From Micromonospora sp. C95 (lineage in GTDB: Bacteria > Actinomycetota > Actinomycetes > Mycobacteriales > Micromonosporaceae): a stretch of 64,000 nucleotides of DNA. Below the pieces are notes generated by a model that saw only the letters and a list, made by a program, of their open reading frames with translations, searched no databases and had not been told where the DNA came from. Each line of letters starts with the position of its first letter. Position 1 is the stretch's first letter. Location of the stretch: positions 124,001 to 188,000 of the forward strand of contig NZ_JAGPXT010000008.1 in assembly GCF_018070465.1 (NCBI RefSeq), given 5' to 3'. Both the position numbers and the translations under genes were made by a program. Below are positions 61,349 to 64,000 of this stretch, piece after piece.

Positions 61349-62374
61349 GTGACCGACGGCCATGTCACGCAGATGCTGGAGCGCTATCGCGCCCTTGCGG
61401 TCGACGCGCTCCTCGCGGGGGTGCCGTCGGGCGGACCGCACTACCTCTACGACCTGGTGAGCGAGTACCCACGACGGTGGGGCAAGGGGCTGCGGGCCGC
61501 CCTCTGCCTCGCGGCCTGCCGGGCCTTCGGTGGCACGCGGTCGGTGGGGCTCAACGCCGCGGTGACCGTGGAACTGTTCCACAACGCGTTCCTCATTCAC
61601 GACGACATCCAGGACGAGAGCGAGCAGCGGCGCGGAGCACAGACCCTGCACGGCGAGTACGGCGTCGGTGTCGCCCTCAACGTGGGGAACATGACGAACC
61701 TGCTCGCGTTGCAGCGGCTCGCCGCCAACCGCCGGGCCCTCGGCTCGGGGATCGCGTGGCGGCTGTTCGAAGAGACCCAACTCATGCTGCGTCACTCGTT
61801 GGAGGGGCAGGCGATCGAGGTCGGCTGGATCCGCGACAACGTGTGCGACCTCGACGCGGACGACTACTACCGGATGTGTCTGAAGAAGACCTCCTGGTAC
61901 ACCTGCATCTACCCGTGCCGTACCGGCATCCTGGTCGCGACCGGTCAACACGACGCGATCGACGTCCTCGACCGCTACGGCTGGTATCTGGGTGCCGCGT
62001 TCCAGATCCAGGACGACGCGCTCAACCTCGTGGGGGACTTCGCCCGCTACGGCAAGGAGATCGCGGGTGATCTCTGGGAGGGCAAGCGGACACTGATCCT
62101 CATCGACTTCATGCGGCGATGCACCGGTGACGAACGCGAGCGGCTGGTGGCGTTCCTGCGCCGGACCAGAACGCAGCGCACGGCCGCTGAGGTGCGCTGG
62201 CTGCACGGACGGCTGCTCGCCTACGACTGCGTCGAGTCCGCCCGCCGCAGCGCCCGTGACCTGGCCGCCGCCGCGTGGCGGGAAGGTCAGCGGGCGTTGG
62301 GGCCGGCGGCCGAGACCGAAGACGGCCGATTCCTGCTCGGCCTGCCCGAGTACGTCGTGGAACGCAGCCGGTAG
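61349..62374 (+). CDS. Trans-polyprenyl diphosphate synthase (GGPP synthase-like)
   Basis: A 341-residue isoprenyl chain-elongating enzyme. The first aspartate-rich motif is FLIHDDIQDESEQRRG (Asp85, Asp86, Asp89) and the second AFQIQDDALNLVGDF. The segment preceding DD (VELFHNAFLI, with His78 and Ala80) governs chain length and suggests a C20-range product, but this is not decisive. The product could feed carotenoids and hence retinal made by Blh 4 kb upstream, or menaquinone side chains. GTG start with GGAG 9 nt before. The frame to 61184 overlaps another gene and is a shadow. Confidence 0.88.
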   Translation: MTDGHVTQMLERYRALAVDALLAGVPSGGPHYLYDLVSEYPRRWGKGLRAALCLAACRAFGGTRSVGLNAAVTVELFHNAFLIHDDIQDESEQRRGAQTLHGEYGVGVALNVGNMTNLLALQRLAANRRALGSGIAWRLFEETQLMLRHSLEGQAIEVGWIRDNVCDLDADDYYRMCLKKTSWYTCIYPCRTGILVATGQHDAIDVLDRYGWYLGAAFQIQDDALNLVGDFARYGKEIAGDLWEGKRTLILIDFMRRCTGDERERLVAFLRRTRTQRTAAEVRWLHGRLLAYDCVESARRSARDLAAAAWREGQRALGPAAETEDGRFLLGLPEYVVERSR

Positions 62375-62382
62375 CGACGGGG

Positions 62383-63573
62383 TCAGCCGCCGAGGGTGGC
62401 CAGTTCCGAGACGACGACGTTCGTCAGCGCCCGGCCGTCCCGGCGAACCTGGCGCAGATACCACTTCTGGATGGGCGCGTGGGTGGACTTCGCGAACTGC
62501 CAGGGACCACGGGGGCTGTTGAGCTGCCCGAGTCCGGCGATCGCGGCATTGATCTGCTCCGGGGTGGGGTTCGTACCCGCTGCGGCGATCGCCCGGTCCA
62601 GCACGGCCGCCGCGTCGTACGACGCCATCACGATCGAGGTGGGTACCCGGCCGGGGTAGGCCGCGTTCCAGGCGGCGACGAATTCCCGGTTGGCCGCGTT
62701 GTCGAGGTCGGGTGAGTAGTTCAGGCCGTTGTAGATGCCCTCGGCCGCGTCGCCCTGCTCGACCAGGCTCGCCGGCTCGGTGACGAAGCCCGCCGCGTAG
62801 AGCGGCAGGTCGGCGACGGGCGATGCGGCGTACTGCTTGACGAAGGTGATCGCGTTCTGCGCGTCGAAGAAGCAGTAGACCGCGTCGGCCCCGGACTCGG
62901 CGATCTCGTCCAGGTACGGCCCGAAGTCCTCGGTGACCGGGAACGGGCTGAAGACGGCTTTGCCGCCGGGGTTGGCCAACTGGCCACCGAGGTCGGTGAA
63001 CGTGTCGACGAATCCGCGCAATTCGTCCCGGCCGCTCTGGAAGTCCGGCCCGATGGCATAGACCCGGCCCTGCCCCACCTCCTGCTTGACGAACGGTGCC
63101 ATGGCCACGCCCGGCTCCACCGAGATCAGGTTGGTGTGCCAGATGTACGTCACGTCGGTAAGCGCCGGCCGCCCCAGCGCACCGACGAGCGGCACCTTGT
63201 GCTTGTCGATGAGCGGAAGGATGGCGGCGACGCTGCCGCCGTTGATGATGCCGGTGATCGCCGAGACCCGATCCTGCTCCAGCAGTTTCGTGGCGGATTC
63301 GACGGTCACGTCGCGTTCGTATCCCTCGTCGGCGACGATCAGCTCAGCTGGGTGGCCGCCCAACTGCCGGCCGCGCATGTCCAGGTAGAGCTGGAAGCCG
63401 TCGCGCAGCTCGGAGCCGGGTGCCTCAAGTGACCCGGACAGGGCGGTGATCATCCCGATTCGGATGGTCTGGCGTTGCGGTTCCGACCCGCCGTCGCAGG
63501 CGGCGGTGACGGCGACAAGTACCCCGGTCAGCAGGGCCGCGACGAGGCGACGGGTGGGGTGGCCGGCGTTCAC
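62383..63573 (-). CDS. ABC transporter substrate-binding lipoprotein (branched-chain amino acid type)
   Basis: A 396-residue periplasmic-binding-fold type 1 lipoprotein. Signal LVAALLTGVLVAVTAAC ends in a lipobox. IRIGMITALSGSLEAPGSELRDGFQLYLDM begins the mature fold, with TGIINGGSVAAILPLIDKHKVPLVGALGRPAL and CFFDAQNAITFVKQY typical of LivJ/urea-type proteins. No permease or ATPase genes are here, and its GTG overlaps the roadblock gene stop by four bases, so it may act as a sensor part of a signalling set and not as an importer. Start at 63573. Confidence 0.88.
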   Translation of the reverse strand: MNAGHPTRRLVAALLTGVLVAVTAACDGGSEPQRQTIRIGMITALSGSLEAPGSELRDGFQLYLDMRGRQLGGHPAELIVADEGYERDVTVESATKLLEQDRVSAITGIINGGSVAAILPLIDKHKVPLVGALGRPALTDVTYIWHTNLISVEPGVAMAPFVKQEVGQGRVYAIGPDFQSGRDELRGFVDTFTDLGGQLANPGGKAVFSPFPVTEDFGPYLDEIAESGADAVYCFFDAQNAITFVKQYAASPVADLPLYAAGFVTEPASLVEQGDAAEGIYNGLNYSPDLDNAANREFVAAWNAAYPGRVPTSIVMASYDAAAVLDRAIAAAGTNPTPEQINAAIAGLGQLNSPRGPWQFAKSTHAPIQKWYLRQVRRDGRALTNVVVSELATLGG

Positions 63574-63974
63574 AGCATCCCCAGCAACTGGGACCGCACC
63601 GCCGGGGTGAGCACCTCACCCATCCGGTTCGCCAGGTCGGTCATCTCGTACGAGACCTGACCCACGTCGCAGACCGGAGACGCCAGCACCAGCAGCGAGG
63701 CCCCGTCGCTGAACGACATGCAGAACATGAAGCCGCCGTCCATCTGGGTCACGTTGGAGATCACCGTTCCGGCCTGGAAGAACCGGGCGGCGCCGACCAG
63801 CAGGGCGATCAGACCGCTGCCGGTGGCGGCGAGCTGATCCGCCCGGTCGCGGGGCAGGCCGTGATTGTGTGCCAGGACCAGCCCGTCGGTGGAGATGGCC
63901 AGAGCATGACTGACCTCAGGAGTACGGCTCACGAAGTTCTGCAACAGCCAGCTCAGGTCGTTCGGGCTTGTCAC
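63570..63974 (-). CDS. Roadblock/LC7-domain protein
   Basis: A 134-residue MglB/CvnB-type protein. MTSPNDLSWLLQNFVSRTPEVSHALAISTDGLVLAHNHGLP, in separate blocks, shows the family start, and VGAARFFQAGTVISNVTQMDGGFMF the second strand set. Roadblock proteins act on small Ras-like GTPases; in Streptomyces conservons they sit with CvnA sensor kinases, CvnC and CvnD. Here the following gene is a substrate-binding lipoprotein instead. GTG start at 63974. Confidence 0.92.
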   Translation of the reverse strand: MTSPNDLSWLLQNFVSRTPEVSHALAISTDGLVLAHNHGLPRDRADQLAATGSGLIALLVGAARFFQAGTVISNVTQMDGGFMFCMSFSDGASLLVLASPVCDVGQVSYEMTDLANRMGEVLTPAVRSQLLGML

Positions 63975-64000
63975 GACGTCGCTCCAGATCGGGGAGGGGT
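63971..64000 (-). CDS. Possible 3' end of an upstream gene (partial)
   Basis: The last bases read on the minus strand as an open frame (TPPRSGATS then TGA) whose stop overlaps the roadblock GTG by GTGA. In conservon-like clusters a sensor kinase would end here. Only nine codons are visible, so this is weak evidence. Confidence 0.3.
   Translation of the reverse strand, partial: TPPRSGATS

Overview
The window is high-GC DNA with dense, often overlapping genes, frequent GTG starts and actinobacterial families throughout (DUF3117, DUF6758, TatB-HtrA, PaaX, PopR-ClpP, KorAB, TIGR02960-type sigma factor). The protein sequences look like Micromonosporaceae, probably Micromonospora or a close relative. 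This is a family-level judgement from protein character and synteny, not from a marker gene. One tRNA gene (Arg, anticodon CCT) is present. No CRISPR array, rRNA, insertion sequence or phage integrase was seen.

Region by region. 0-15 kb is housekeeping and metabolism: a 3'-partial DUF6758 gene, a SPOUT RNA methyltransferase, a thioredoxin behind a SigR-type promoter, an HTTM/DCC membrane redox pair, a radical SAM protein with a LexA-like box, and three enzymes that fit the ethylmalonyl-CoA pathway (MaoC hydratase 1940-2455, acyl-CoA dehydrogenase 7015-8211, CoA-ester lyase 10505-11461). It also holds two DUF4190 proteins, SDRs, acetyltransferases, an EamA exporter and a HAD hydrolase. 15-30 kb is the conserved actinobacterial block that parallels M. 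tuberculosis Rv1207-Rv1232c: MgtE-N/CBS, DUF1003, Mrp, TatB, HtrA, O-methyltransferase, leucyl aminopeptidase, DUF3117, PaaX/enoyl-CoA hydratase, Tag, DivIVA-domain protein and a FolP2-like protein. sigE-rseA and gpgS are not at their usual places. 30-38 kb carries an orphan NuoA, a secreted wall-type protein, KorAB, a K+ channel and a PopR regulator with a ClpP whose promoter holds PopR-type boxes.

38-54 kb is accessory. It has a DHFR-like protein, an ECF sigma factor, an ABC exporter, a LysR regulator, and a scar zone (45.2-47.6 kb) with an intact Imm7 immunity gene behind a truncated toxin end plus fragments of a histidine kinase and an aldo/keto reductase. Beyond it are a frameshifted SDR, a lipoprotein peptidase, an atypical metallo-beta-lactamase-fold lipoprotein and a C-terminal remnant of a Wadjet JetD-type protein.

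The most notable feature is at 55.0-57.7 kb: a retinal cassette of two divergent microbial rhodopsins and their retinal-forming enzyme. The minus-strand rhodopsin has the NDQ motif of light-driven Na+ pumps (KR2 type). The plus-strand rhodopsin has xenorhodopsin marks (Pro in place of the helix G counter-ion Asp, with Asp seven residues after the retinal Lys), which suggests inward H+ transport or sensing. It overlaps a Brp/Blh beta-carotene dioxygenase by a GTGA junction. Two pumps of opposite predicted direction would share one promoter region and one chromophore supply. Downstream lie a TetR/esterase pair around a 38-bp palindrome, ChaB, a polyprenyl diphosphate synthase that could feed carotenoid synthesis, and an overlapping roadblock protein/ABC substrate-binding lipoprotein pair at the right edge.
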